The position numbers were made by a program, and so were the translations under genes. This document shows, piece after piece, positions 10,532 through 21,373 of a DNA stretch of 64,000 nt. The stretch spans positions 42,768,869 to 42,832,868 of the forward strand of contig NC_061514.1 in the NCBI RefSeq assembly GCF_022539505.1, read 5' to 3'. This DNA comes from Lolium rigidum. Its lineage: Eukaryota; Streptophyta; Magnoliopsida; Poales; Poaceae. The notes below the pieces were generated by a model that did not search any database, was not told where the DNA came from, and saw only the letters and a list, made by a program, of their open reading frames with translations. The first letter of the stretch is position 1. The number at the start of each line of letters is the position of its first letter.

Positions 10532-12921
10532 ATACCGCTCTATACCAGGCCGCCACCGCCATACACGACGGCAGCTCCACAGCAACCAGGTTCACCGGCG
10601 TACGTTGTCTACAAGGTTGGAGGTGATCCGGGCGATTACCAATTCCTGTACGAGCCGCCCAAGGAGATTCCACATGGATACGTGTGCACATACGTGCCGG
10701 ACTGCAACGACTGGATGACCCAAGTTACAGCAGGAAGGACTGCCACGGCAGGAGGGATCGCTGGAACAGGAGTAGTTGCCGGAGCAGGAAGCAGTTCTGG
10801 AGCAGATGCTGAGAAGCAGGCGTGGTTAGCCAAATATACCACCGCTACAAGTCATGCACGCTCAACTTCTGCAGCTCCTACGGTGGATGAGATCACCGCA
10901 ATCATGAGAGACCAGTTCGGCATCCTGCCGAAGAAGAGAATGATCGGCTATTCCAAGCCGTATCCCAACGACTACGACCTGATCCCGCTGCCACCTAAGT
11001 ATCGGCTCCCTGACTTCACAAAATTTAGTGGATCAGAAGGAACCAGCTCAATCGAGCACGTGAGCCGATACTTGGCACAGTTGGGCATGGTCTCAGCTTC
11101 CGACGAGCTACGTGTGAGGTTCTTCTCACAGTCTCTCACGGGTCCAGCCTTTGGGTGGTACACCTCGTTGCTACCAGACTCGGTTCGGACGTGGAAGCGA
11201 CTAGAAGAGCAGTTCCATGTACAATACCATTCGAAGCTACCGAAGCTAGCCTTGCCGATCTGACCCAAGTTCGGCAGAGACGAGGAGAGACGGTATCTGA
11301 GTACATCCAGAGGTTCAGGACCGTCAGGAACCGATGTTATTCGGTTCGCCTATCTGAGAAGGAAGCAGTCGAGCTGGCGATAGCAGGATTACCAGCGCCG
11401 CTCAGGGATGTGACCTTCCAAGCAGAGTACAATTCACTGGCGCATATGGTTCAGAAATTGACATTGTATGAACAGCGCCACCCAGAATTGTACCAGGACA
11501 AGCTCAAGCGCGTCGCCCTGATCGAGATGGAAGAAGATGAAGATTCTGCAGGAGATCAGGAAGTCGCTGTAGCTGAATGGACTCGGGGGGCAAAGCCCGT
11601 GTCCTGCAAGTGGGTGAAACAACCAGTGCCTGCGAAAGGGTTTGACTTTGATTTGAGCAAAACGGAGCAAATTTTTGATTTGCTACTGAAGGAGAAACAG
11701 CTGAAGTTACCCGAAGGCCACAAAATCCCCATGCCACAAGAGATGAACGGCATGCCATACTGCAAATGGCATCACACGTTCACCCATGCCTACTAACGAT
11801 CGCAAAGTCTTGCGCGGACAAATTCGGATGGCGATAGAACAAGGCCGATTACTCTTCGGTCGGTTTGCCATGAGAGTTGACACGCAGCCGTTTCCGAAGT
11901 CAACATGGTGGATCTCAGCCATTGCTTAAGACGCGAGCCGAGTTTCTCTTTTGATATCAACATGGCAGGGCTTGCAGATCGCCATGGCGAGGATAAGCCC
12001 GAGAGCAGTCGCTCTCGCGGCAAAGATAAGAAGGAGGCCGATCCACACGACCGGCCCCAGCATGATGACAGACGGTATTTGACTAAGGAAGAGGTGATAA
12101 GCGTGCGGTATCAACGACCACTTTCCGCGCACCTCCTTAACAAATACGGACAGCAGTACGACCGATGTCGCTGCTACGACGTAGATGATGATAGATATCG
12201 TCGGTCTGATGCAGACAACAGGAAATACCGTCGATACGAAGGGTATGAGCGTCACGCCAGAGGGAGGTCAAGGGAGCAAGAGGACATGGATAGGCATTGG
12301 AACTGTCCTTTCTTCAAACACTGCTGGGACTCAGGAATGAGCCGGTTGCCTACAATCGAGAACTGCCCAGAATGTAAACAGAAGAGGAAGGGAACGAATG
12401 AAGTTTCAGTGTTCAATCATCTAGGACCTCTCCCACCTCAAAACAAACGAGCTGAGTCATCCCAAGATGAAGACTTCGAGGAGTCAGAGGAAGAAGATAG
12501 ATATCACCGACCAAGGTGGTGTCCTGATGGACTCAGCCACTCCCAAAAGCGCAGAGTGCAATGGCTACGAAACTTGGAGGAAGCCGAGGCGCAGTACCTG
12601 TACACGTTGAGGAAAGCACGGCCCGATCTGGCCGTGAAAATTCAGCAAACACTGGAGATGGAGGCGCGCCCACCAAAGAAAGTGTGGCGACCCAAGCAGA
12701 CGAAAGCCGATGCAGGGACATCGGCTGATACAAACATGGTGTTCGTTCTCCCATCAGATTTTTGTGCTCCAAAAGAGGAGGAAGCATCAGTGGCACAGTT
12801 TGATTGCGGGCCACGACCAGTTATCTTTGAAAAGCCACGAGAGAAGAGCTATAGGCATCTGAAGGCCCTATACCTGAAAGGTTATATCAATGGGCAGCCT
12901 ATCAGCAAGATGTCTGGTTGA
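10532..12921 (+). pseudogene. gag: gag of element D, 5'-truncated and frameshifted
   Basis: Tat-lineage Gag. The frame enters from element A's LTR end, so its N-terminus is missing. A Pro/Ala-rich region is followed by a core with KFSGSEGTSSIEHVSRYL and FFSQSLTGPAFGWYTSLLPD, typical of this lineage, then an acidic region, a KWHHTFTHAY segment, an Arg/Asp-rich basic region (about 12000-12290) and a zinc-finger-like cluster CPFFKHCW...CPEC near 12305-12375. Frame breaks lie near 11255, between 11790 and 11935, and near 12910 where the frame should pass into protease. Confidence 0.88.
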
Positions 12922-13387
12922 TACGGGAGCAGCAGTCAACATAATTCCGTACTCCATGTTACGACGTTTGGGACGTTCTACGGAAGATCTGATCAAGACC
13001 AACGTCACGCTAAGCGATTTCAACGGCCAACCGTCAGAAGCCAAGGGTGTGCTGAACGTGGACTTAACTGTCGGCCGAAAGACCATCCCTACGTCCTTCT
13101 TCATCGTCGACAGCAAGAGCACTTACGCTGTCCTGCTAGGAAGGGATTGGATCCATGCTAACTATTGCATTCCATCCACAATGCATCAGTGCATCATACA
13201 ATGGGATGGAGATGAAGTGGAGGTTGTTCATGCAGACGACTCGATCGACATTTCTTTGGCTGCCATGAACATCTGGGAAACAAATGACCAAGAGCCGCTC
13301 TCTGGAATTAATCTAGACGGCTGTGAGCGCATCGAAGCTACAAAAAATGGGGTGAGGCTGGTCTTATCCACTGGCCTCACAGAGTAG
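12870..13387 (+). pseudogene. pro: aspartic protease of element D
   Basis: The frame 12890-13387 shows CLVDTGAAVNIIPYSMLRRL, with an orthodox DTGA active site, followed by the substrate-binding LLGRDWIHANYC segment and a QWDGDEVEVVHAD tail, all characteristic of grass Tat-type elements. It was once continuous with gag; a shift near 12910 separates them. The frame ends at 13387, about 200 bp before the C insertion. Confidence 0.88.
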
Positions 13388-13592
13388 CAAGATCCGAGTC
13401 TATGGACGAACGTGGCGAGGCCGATCCCTGTGATCGGCCCCAAAAAATAAGAAGCAAGGATCTCACCTCAGACATGCCACGTCGCTATAGCAGAGAACCA
13501 AGAAGTTGTAAACCCTCGTCAAACATCGCAATGGAAAAGGAGGCCGATTCTAGCAATCGGCCATAATTAGCCTCAACCTGCCTTCTGCCTAT
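13388..13592 (+). repeat. element D spacer with two 21-nt hairpins
   Basis: GGCCGAT-N7-ATCGGCC occurs perfectly at 13419-13439 and again at 13542-13562, with different 7-nt loops. A related imperfect copy lies at 12036-12056 inside gag. The same design with an A-T outer pair (AGCCGAT...ATCGGCT) appears on the other side of the C insertion. The function is unknown. Confidence 0.75.
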
Positions 13593-15341
13593 TGATGTCT
13601 ACGGGTGCTTCTATTCTTGTAGACAGTGTTGGGCCTCCAAGAGCAGAGGTTTGTAGAACAGCAGCAAGTTTCCCTTAAGTGGATTACCCAAGGTTTATCG
13701 AACTCAGGGAGGAAGAGGTCAAAGATATCCCTCTCATGCAACCCTGCAACCACAAAGCAAGAAGTCTCTTGTGTCCCCAACACACCTAATAGGTGCACTA
13801 GTTCGGCGAAGAGATAGTGAAATACAAGTGGTATGAATGAATATGAGCAGTAGTACGGCGCCAGAAAATAGCTTACTAGCGTGCAATTGATGGTAGTAAT
13901 ATTGTAGGAAGTAAACAAGCGATGAGTAACGCAGCAGTAGTAATGGAGTAAAACAGTAAACAAGCAGCGATAGCAGTATTTAGGAACAAGGCCTAGGGAA
14001 TAGACTTTCACTAGTGGACACTCTCAACTTTGATCACATAATAAATAAGTTCTCTTTCTTTTGTGCTACATATAGTCTTGTTTGATAATGAAAACCACTA
14101 ATTGTGTAGGATTACACGAACCCTCAATGCCGGAGTTAACAAGCGCCACAACATTCGATATTCATGTTTAAGTAACCTTAGAGTATAATAGATCTTTGCA
14201 AAATAAACCAAGTACTAACATAGCATGCACACTTGTCACCATCACACTACGAAGGAGGCATAGATCACATCAATACTATCATAATGACAATTAACTCCAC
14301 AATCTACAAGAGATCATGATCATAATCTACGACAAGAACTACACGATGCACACACCGTCACCATTACACCATGCGAGGAGGAATAGACTACTTTAATAAC
14401 ATCACATGAGTAGCACATAGATAAATAGTGATACAAAACACATTGCAATCATAAAGGGATATAAATAAGCACTTCACTACGCCATTCATAACGGTGAATA
14501 AGTATTCCGTGAAATATAGCCTAAGAGACCCACACGGTGCACACACTCGTCACCTTTACACACGTGGGACAAGGAGTCTCCGGAGATCACATAAGTAAAA
14601 CCCACTTGACTAGCATAATGACATCTAGATTACAAGCATCATCATATGAATCTCAATCATGTAAGGCAGCTCATGAGATTATTGTATTGAAGTACATAGG
14701 AGAGAGATTAACCACATAGCTACGGAACAGCCCCGAGCCTCGATGGAGAACTACTCCCTCCTCATGGGAGCAGACAGCGGTGATGAAGATGGCGGTGGAG
14801 ATGGCAGCGGTGTCGATGGAGAAGCCTTCCGGGGGCACTTCCCCGCTCCGGCAGGGTGCCGGAACAGAGATCCCTGTCCCCCAGATCTTGGCTTCGCGAT
14901 GGCGGCGGCTCTGGAACTTTTCTCGTACCGTGGCTTCCTCCGTAAGGGTTTTCGCGACGGAGGCTTTAAATAGGCGAAGAGGCGGCGCAGGAGGGTCGAA
15001 GGGGTGCCCATACCATAGGGTGGCGCGGGCCCCCCCTGGCCGCGCCGGCCTGTGGTTTGGTGGGCCTGTGCCCCCTCTCTGGCGGTTCTCGTGTGTTCTG
15101 GATGCTTCCGGGCAAAATAGGAACCTGGGCGGTGATTTCGTCCAATTCCGAGAATATTTCCTTACTAGGATTTCTGAAACCAAAAACAGCGAGAAACAAC
15201 GAATCGGCTCTTCGGCATCTTGTTAATAGGTTAGTTCCAGAAAATGCACGAATATGACATAAAGTGTGCATAAAACATGTAGATATCATCAATAATGTGG
15301 CATGGAACATAAGAAATTATCGATACGTCGGAGACGTATCA
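13593..15341 (-). repeat. 3' LTR of element C (1749 bp)
   Basis: Element-orientation start is TGATACGTCTCCGACGTATC (rc of the right end) and the left end reads TGATGTCTACGGGTGC on the plus strand, giving TG...CA. It holds the unbroken GATGGCGGCGGCTCTGG site (near 14898) that element B interrupts in the other C LTR. A GC-rich imperfect palindrome lies about 15008-15068. Confidence 0.95.
14965..14972 (-). promoter_or_regulatory. TATA box in the element C LTR
   Basis: The reverse complement is TATTTAAA in the context GCCTATTTAAAGCCTCCG. Elements E and F have comparable boxes at the same LTR position (CTACTTAAAG at 47147; CTATAAGAAG at 59436). The copy in C's other LTR is at 29858-29865. Confidence 0.65.
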
Positions 15342-17775
15342 GCATCCCCAAGCTTAGTTCTGCTCGTCCCGAGCAGGTAAAACGATAATAAAGATAATTT
15401 CTGAAGTGACATGCCATCATAACCTTGATCATATTGTTGTAAACATATGTAATGAATGCAGCGATCAAAACAATGGTAATGACATGAGTAAACAAATGAA
15501 TCATAAAGCAAAGACTTTTCATGAATAGTACTTCAAGACAAGCATCAATAAGTCTTGCATAAGAGTTAACTCATAAAGCAATAATTTAAAGTATAGACAT
15601 TGAAGCAACACAAAGGAAGATTAAGTTTCAGCGGTTGCTTTCAACTTATAACATGTATATCTCATGGATATTTGTCAACATAAAGTAATATAACAAGTGC
15701 AATATGCAAGTATGTAGGAATCAATGCACAATTCACACAAGTGTTTGCTTCTTAGGTGGAGGGAGATAGGTAAACTGACTCAACAATAAAAGTAAAAGAA
15801 AGGTCCTTCAAAGAGGAAAGCATCGATTGCTATATTTGTGCTAGAGCTTTGGTTTTCAAAACATAAAGAGAGCATAAAAGTAGAATTTTGAGAGGTGTTT
15901 GTTGTTGTCAACGAATGGTAGTGGGCACTCTAACTCCCTTGCCAGACAAACCTTCAAAGAGTGGCTCCCATTTTATTTTATTTTTGGGTGGCACTCCTTC
16001 CAGCCTTTCTTTCACAAACCATGGCTAACCGAATCCTCGGGTGCCTGCCAACAATCTCATACCATGAAGGAGTGCCTTTTTATTTTAGTTTTATTATGAT
16101 GACACTCCTCCCCACCTTTGCTTTCTCAAGCCATGGCTAACCGAATCCTTCGGGTGCCGTCCAACAATCACATACCATGGAGGAGTGTCTATTTTTGTTA
16201 ATTAATTTGGGACTGGGAATCCCATTGCCAGCTCTTTTTGCAAAATTATTGGATAAGCGGATCAAGCCACTAGTCCATTGGTGAAAGTTGCCCAACAAGA
16301 TTGAAAGATAAACACCACATACTTCCTCATGAGCTATAAAACATTGACACAAATAAGAGGTAATAATTTTTGAATTGTTTAAAGGTAGCACTCAAGCAAT
16401 TTACTTTGGAATGGCGGAGAAATACCATGTAGTAGGTAGGTATGGTGGACACAAATGGCATAGTGGTTGGCTCAAGGATTTTGGATGCATGAGAAGTATT
16501 CCCTCTCGATACAAGGTTTAGGCTAGCAAGGTTATTTGAAACAAACACAAGGATGAACCGGTGCAGCAAAACTCACATAAAAGACATATTGTAAACATTA
16601 TAAGACTCTACACCGTCTTCCTTGTTGTTCAAAACTCAATACTAGAAATTATCTAGACCTTAGAGAGACCAAATATGCAAATCAAATTTTAGCAAGCTCT
16701 ATGTATTTCTTCATTAATGGGTACAAAGCATATGATGCAAGAGCTTAAACATGAGCACAACAATTGCCAAGTATCACATTATCCAAGATATTTTAGAATT
16801 ACTACATGTAGCATTTTCCAATTCCAACCATTTAACAATTTAACGAAGAAGAAACTTCGCCATGAACATTATGAGTAAAGCCTAAGGACATATTTGTCCA
16901 TATGCAACAGCGGAGCGTGTCTCTCTCCCACAAAGTGAATGCTAGGATCCATTTTATTCAAACAAAAACAAAAACAAACCGACGCTCCAAGTAAAGAACA
17001 CAAGATGTGACTGAATAAAAATATAGTTTCGGGGGAGGAACTCGATGATGTTGTCGATGAAGAAGGGGATGCCTTGGGCATCCCCAAGCTTAGACGCTTG
17101 AGTCTTCTTAAAATATGCAGAGATGAACCACGGGGGCATCCCCAAGCTTAGAGCTTTCACTCCTCTTGATCATAGTATATCATACTCCTCTCTTGACCCT
17201 TGAAAACTTCCTTCACACCAAACTTCAAGCAAACTCATTAGAGGGTTAGTGCATAATCAAAAATTCACATGTTCAGAGGTGACACAATCATTCTTAACAC
17301 TTCGGACATTGCACATAACTTCTGAAAGTTAATGGAACAAAGAAACTCATTCAACTTAACAAAAGCGGCAATGCGAAATAAAAGGCAGAATCTGTCAAAA
17401 ACGTAACAGTCCGTAAAGACGAATTTTAAGATGGCACCAGACTTGCTCAAATGGAAAAACTCAAAACTAATTGAAGTTGCGTACATATCTGAGGATCACG
17501 CTCGTAAATTGGCAGATTTTTTCGAATTTTCTACAGAAACTTGTGCCATAATTCGTGACAGACAGCAATGCTTGTTTCGCGCGAGCGATCCCAAATATAA
17601 CATCAACTTTAACATAGAAACTTTACTTGGCACAAAAACATGATAAGGAGAGGTTGCTACAGTAGTAAACAACTTCCAAGACTCAACAAAACAAAAATTG
17701 CTGTAGTAAAATAAACACATGGGTTATCTCCCAAGAAGTTCTTTCTTTATAGCCATTAAGATGGGCTCAGCAGTT
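15342..17775 (-). other. 3' non-coding region of element C
   Basis: About 2.4 kb with no credible frame, lying between the stop of the C ORF and the 3' LTR in element orientation. It starts next to the LTR with the polypurine tract (rc of GCATCCCCAAGCTT at 15342-15355) and contains two further copies of that tract motif (about 17083-17098 and 17142-17154), and the paired stem-loops at 15990-16189. It shares its LTR-distal part (17641 onward) with E and F. Confidence 0.7.
15990..16189 (-). repeat. two tandem stem-loops with covarying 11-bp stems
   Basis: Stem 1 pairs GGCACTCCTTC (15990-16000) with GAAGGAGTGCC (16066-16076). Stem 2 pairs GACACTCCTCC (16101-16111) with GGAGGAGTGTC (16179-16189). 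The loops are similar, both holding CCATGGCTAACCGAATCC and GGGTGCC. Stem bases differ between the units at paired positions, so pairing is kept. Copies occur in elements B (22035-22238) and F (58255-58343). A role in RNA packaging or dimerisation is possible but unproven. Confidence 0.75.
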
Positions 17776-18492
17776 TTAATGATGCACTCGCAAGAAATAG
17801 AAGTTGAAGCAAAAGAGAGCAGCAAGAGGCAAATTCAAAACACATTTAAGTCTAACATGCTTCCTATGCATAGGAATCTTGTAAATAAACAAGTTCATGA
17901 AGATCAAAGTAACAAGCATAAGAAGATAAAACAAGTGTAGCTTCAAAAATTTCAGCACATAGAGATAGAGAGGTGTTTTAGTATCATGAAAATTTTTACA
18001 ACCATATTTTCCTCTCTCATAATAACTTTCAGTAGCAACATGAGCAAACTCAACAATATAACTATCACATAAAGCATTCTTATCATGAGTCTCATGCAGA
18101 AAATAATTACTACTCCCAACATAAGCATAGTCATTCTTATTAATTGTAGTGGGAGCAAATTCAACAAAGTAGCTATCAAATATAGGAGGTATATTGTAAT
18201 CATAATCAAATTTATCCTCCATAATAGGTGGTAACAAAAGACTACTATCATTATAATCATCATAAATGGGAGGCAAAGTATCATCAAAGTAAATTTTCTC
18301 CTCAATGCTTGGGGGACTAAAAATATCATGCTCATCAAAACCAGCTTCCCCAAGCTTAGAATTTTCCATAGCATTAGCAACAATAGTGTTCAAAGCATTC
18401 ATATTAATATGTTCCATGGGTTTTTTAATTTTCACATCAAACCATCCATGTCTTAAATCAGGAAATAGAATAAGAAGCTCATTGTTGTCCAT
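17776..18492 (-). CDS. small acidic protein with C-terminal hydrophobic segments, sole ORF of element C
   Basis: An uninterrupted 238-codon frame. The start at 18492 follows the primer binding site by about 140 nt. The N-terminal half is acidic with repeated DD..PPIYDDYND-like motifs and a SKLGEAGFDEHDIFSPPS segment. The C-terminal third contains two hydrophobic stretches (about residues 172-195 and 212-235) separated by the basic KIPMHRKHVRLK linker, suggesting a membrane hairpin. It has no Gag, protease or pol signature. Element F carries the same protein, 5'-truncated and frameshifted. It occupies the position Gag takes in other elements. An env-like or membrane-targeting role is speculation; I know of no assigned function. 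Confidence 0.6.
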   Translation of the reverse strand: MDNNELLILFPDLRHGWFDVKIKKPMEHINMNALNTIVANAMENSKLGEAGFDEHDIFSPPSIEEKIYFDDTLPPIYDDYNDSSLLLPPIMEDKFDYDYNIPPIFDSYFVEFAPTTINKNDYAYVGSSNYFLHETHDKNALCDSYIVEFAHVATESYYERGKYGCKNFHDTKTPLYLYVLKFLKLHLFYLLMLVTLIFMNLFIYKIPMHRKHVRLKCVLNLPLAALFCFNFYFLRVHH

Positions 18493-18628
18493 TATGCCTA
18501 ACTAGTGTAAACAAGAAACCAAATGTCGCAATTGCAGAGTCTAAAGTAAATAGCTTCGAGCACACACACAATGGTGCCGGAAAAGTACTCGTTACCCGGA
18601 ACCGAAGTATGAGTGCCTTTTACCTTTC

Positions 18629-18646
18629 CTCCCGGCAACGGCGCCG
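18629..18646 (-). other. primer binding site of element C
   Basis: The reverse complement CGGCGCCGTTGCCGGGAG matches the tRNA-Asp type with small mismatches and lies 10 nt inside the 5' LTR. A second degenerate copy of its context (TGGTGCCGGAAAAGTACT) lies at about 18572-18589. Confidence 0.75.
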
Positions 18647-18656
18647 GAAAAGTGCT

Positions 18657-19970
18657 TGATGTCTACGGGTGTTTCTATTCTTGTAGACAGTGTTGGGCCT
18701 CCAAGAGCAGAGGTTTGTAGAACAGCGAGCAAGTTTCCCTTAAGTGGATTACCCAAGGTTTATCGAACTCGGGGAGGAAGAGGTCAAAGATATCCCTCTC
18801 ATGCACCCCTGCAACCACAAAGCAAGAAGTCTCTTGTGTCCCCAACACACCTAATAGGTGCACTAGTTCGGCGAAGAGATAGTGAAATACAAGTGGTATG
18901 AATGAATATGAGCAGTAGTACGGCGCCAGAAAATAGCTTACTGGCGTGCAATTGATGGTAGTAATATTGTAGGAAGTAAACAAGCAGTAGTAACGCAGCA
19001 GTAGTAATGGAGTAAAACAGTAAACAAGCAGCGATAGCAGTATTTAGGAACAAGGCCTAGGGAATAGACTTTCACTAGTGGACACTCTCAACTTTGATCA
19101 CATAATAAATAAGTTCTCTTTCTTTTGTGCTACATATACTCTTGTTTGATAATGAACACCACTAATTGTGTAGGATTACACGAACCCTCAATGCCGGAGT
19201 TAACAAGCGCCACAACATTCGATATTCATGTTTAAGTAACCTTAGAGTATAATAGATCTTTGCAAAATAAACCAAGTACTAACATAGCATGCACACTGTC
19301 ACCATCACACTACGAAGGAGGCATAGATCACATCAATACTATCATAATGACAATTAACTCCACAATCTACAAGAGATCATGATCATAATCTATGACAAGA
19401 ACTACACGATGCACACACTGTCACCATTACACCATGCGAGGAGGAATAGACTACTTTAATAACATCACATGAGTAGCACATAGATAAATAGTGATACAAA
19501 ACACATTGCAATCATAAAGGGATATAAATAAGCACTTCACTACGCCATTCATAACAGTGAATAAGTATTACGTGAAATATAGCCTAAGAGACCCACACGG
19601 TGCACACACTCGTCACCTTTACACACGTGGGACAAGGAGTCTCCGGAGATCACATAAGTAAAACCCACTTGACTAGCATAATGACATCTAGATTACAAGC
19701 ATCATCATATGAATCTCAATCATGTAAGGCAGCTCATGATATTATTGTATTGAAGTACATAGGAGAGAGATTAACCACATAGCTACCGGAACAGCCCGAG
19801 CCTCGATGGAGAACTACTCCCTCCTCATGGGAGCAGCAGCGGTGATGAAGATGGCGGCGGAGATGGCAGCGGTGTCGATGGAGAAGCCTTCCGGGGGCAC
19901 TTCCCCGCTCCGGCAGGGTGCCGGAACAGAGACTCCTGTCCCCCAGATCTTGGCTTCGCGATGGCGGCGG
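18657..19970 (-). repeat. 5' LTR of element C, segment left of element B
   Basis: Collinear with 13593-14907 of the partner LTR, starting TGATGTCTACGGGTG. It stops after GATGGCGGCGG, where element B begins. The last five bases GGCGG (19966-19970) are repeated at 29797-29801, the target duplication made by B. Confidence 0.95.
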
Positions 19971-21373
19971 TGATGACCCACAAGTATAGGGGATCGCAAC
20001 AGTCTTCGAGGGAAGTATTACCCAATTTATTGATTCGACACAAGGGGAGACAAAGAATACTTGTAAGCCTTAACAGCGGAGTTGTCAATTCAGCTGCACC
20101 TGGAAACAGACTTGCTCGCAAGAGTTTATCGGTAGTAACAGTTTTATGGCAGTAGGAATAGTGAAATAACGACGAGCGGTGAAATAAAGACAGCAGTAGT
20201 GATTATAGTAAACAGCGAGGATTAAAATACCGTAGGCATAGGGACGGATTTAACGGGCGTTGCATGGATGAGAGAAACTCATGTAACAATCAAAGCGAGG
20301 GCATTTGCAGATAGTAATAAAACGGTATCCAAGTACTAATCAATCAATAGGCATGTGTTCCATATTTAGTCGTACGTGCTCGCAATGAGAAACTTGCACA
20401 ACATCTTTTGTCCTACCAGCCGGTGGCAGCCGGGCCTCTAGGGAAACTACTCGATATTAAGGTACTCCTTTTAATAGAGTACCGGAGCAAAGCATTAACA
20501 CTCCGTGAACACATGTGATCCTCACATCACTACCATCCCCTCCGGTTGTCCCGATTTCGTCACTTCGGGGCCATTGGTTCCGGACAGCGACATGTGTATA
20601 CAACTTGCAGGTAAGATCATAAACAACGAATATCTTCATGAATCAATAACATGTTCAGATCTGAGATCATGGCACTCGGGCCCTAGTGACAAGCATTAAG
20701 CATAACAAGTTGCAACAATATCATAAAAGTGACATCTACGGATACTAGGCACTATGCCCTAACAATCTTATGACTGTTACATGACCAATCTCATCCAATC
20801 CCTACCATCCCCTTCAGCCTACAGCGGGGGAATTACTCACACATGGATGGGGGAAACATGGCTGGTCGATGGAGAGGCGTTGGCGGTGATGGCGGTGATG
20901 ATCTCCTCCAATTCCCAGTCCCGGCGGAGTGCCAGAACGGAGACTTCTGGCTCCCGAGACGGAGTTTCACGATGTGGCGGCTCTCTGGAGGGTTTCTGGC
21001 GACTTCGACTTTCTTCGTGCGTTTTTAGGTCGAACCCGATAAGTAGTCCGAAGGGGGGCGTCGGAGGCCAGCCGAGGGGGCCACACCATAGGGCAGCGCG
21101 GGCCCCCCCTAGGCCGTGCCGCCTTATGGTGTGGGGCCCTCGGGCCTCCACCTCTCTTGCCCTTCTGGCTCCGTCAGTATTCTGGTAAAATAGGGCCTTC
21201 TGCATAAATTCCGAGGATTTTCCCGAAAGTTGGATTTCTGCACAAAAACGAGACACCGGAGCAGTTCTGCTGAAAACAGCGTTAGTCCGTGTTAGTTGTA
21301 TCCAAAATACACAAATTAGAGGCAAAACAATAGCAAAAGTGTTCGGGAAAGTAGATACGTTTTGGACGTATCA
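19971..21373 (-). repeat. 3' LTR of element B (1403 bp)
   Basis: TGATGACCCACAAGTATAGG...GACGTATCA on the plus strand. Contains the CCACACCATA (21081-21090) / TATGGTGTGG (21125-21134) palindrome. Immediately inside (rc of ACTCCCCCAAGCTTAG) is the polypurine tract. Confidence 0.95.

Noticed and set aside
14671..15310. Frames of 80-170 codons in the GC-rich part of the LTRs (also 29705-30201, 20825-21325)
   Set aside because: They recur in every copy of the LTR on both strands, coincide with the GC-rich palindrome and promoter, and have no protein signature.
15893..16391. The shared 380-bp module of B and C as an independent MITE
   Set aside because: No terminal inverted repeats or target duplications were found at its borders; the inverted repeats are internal to each stem-loop unit.
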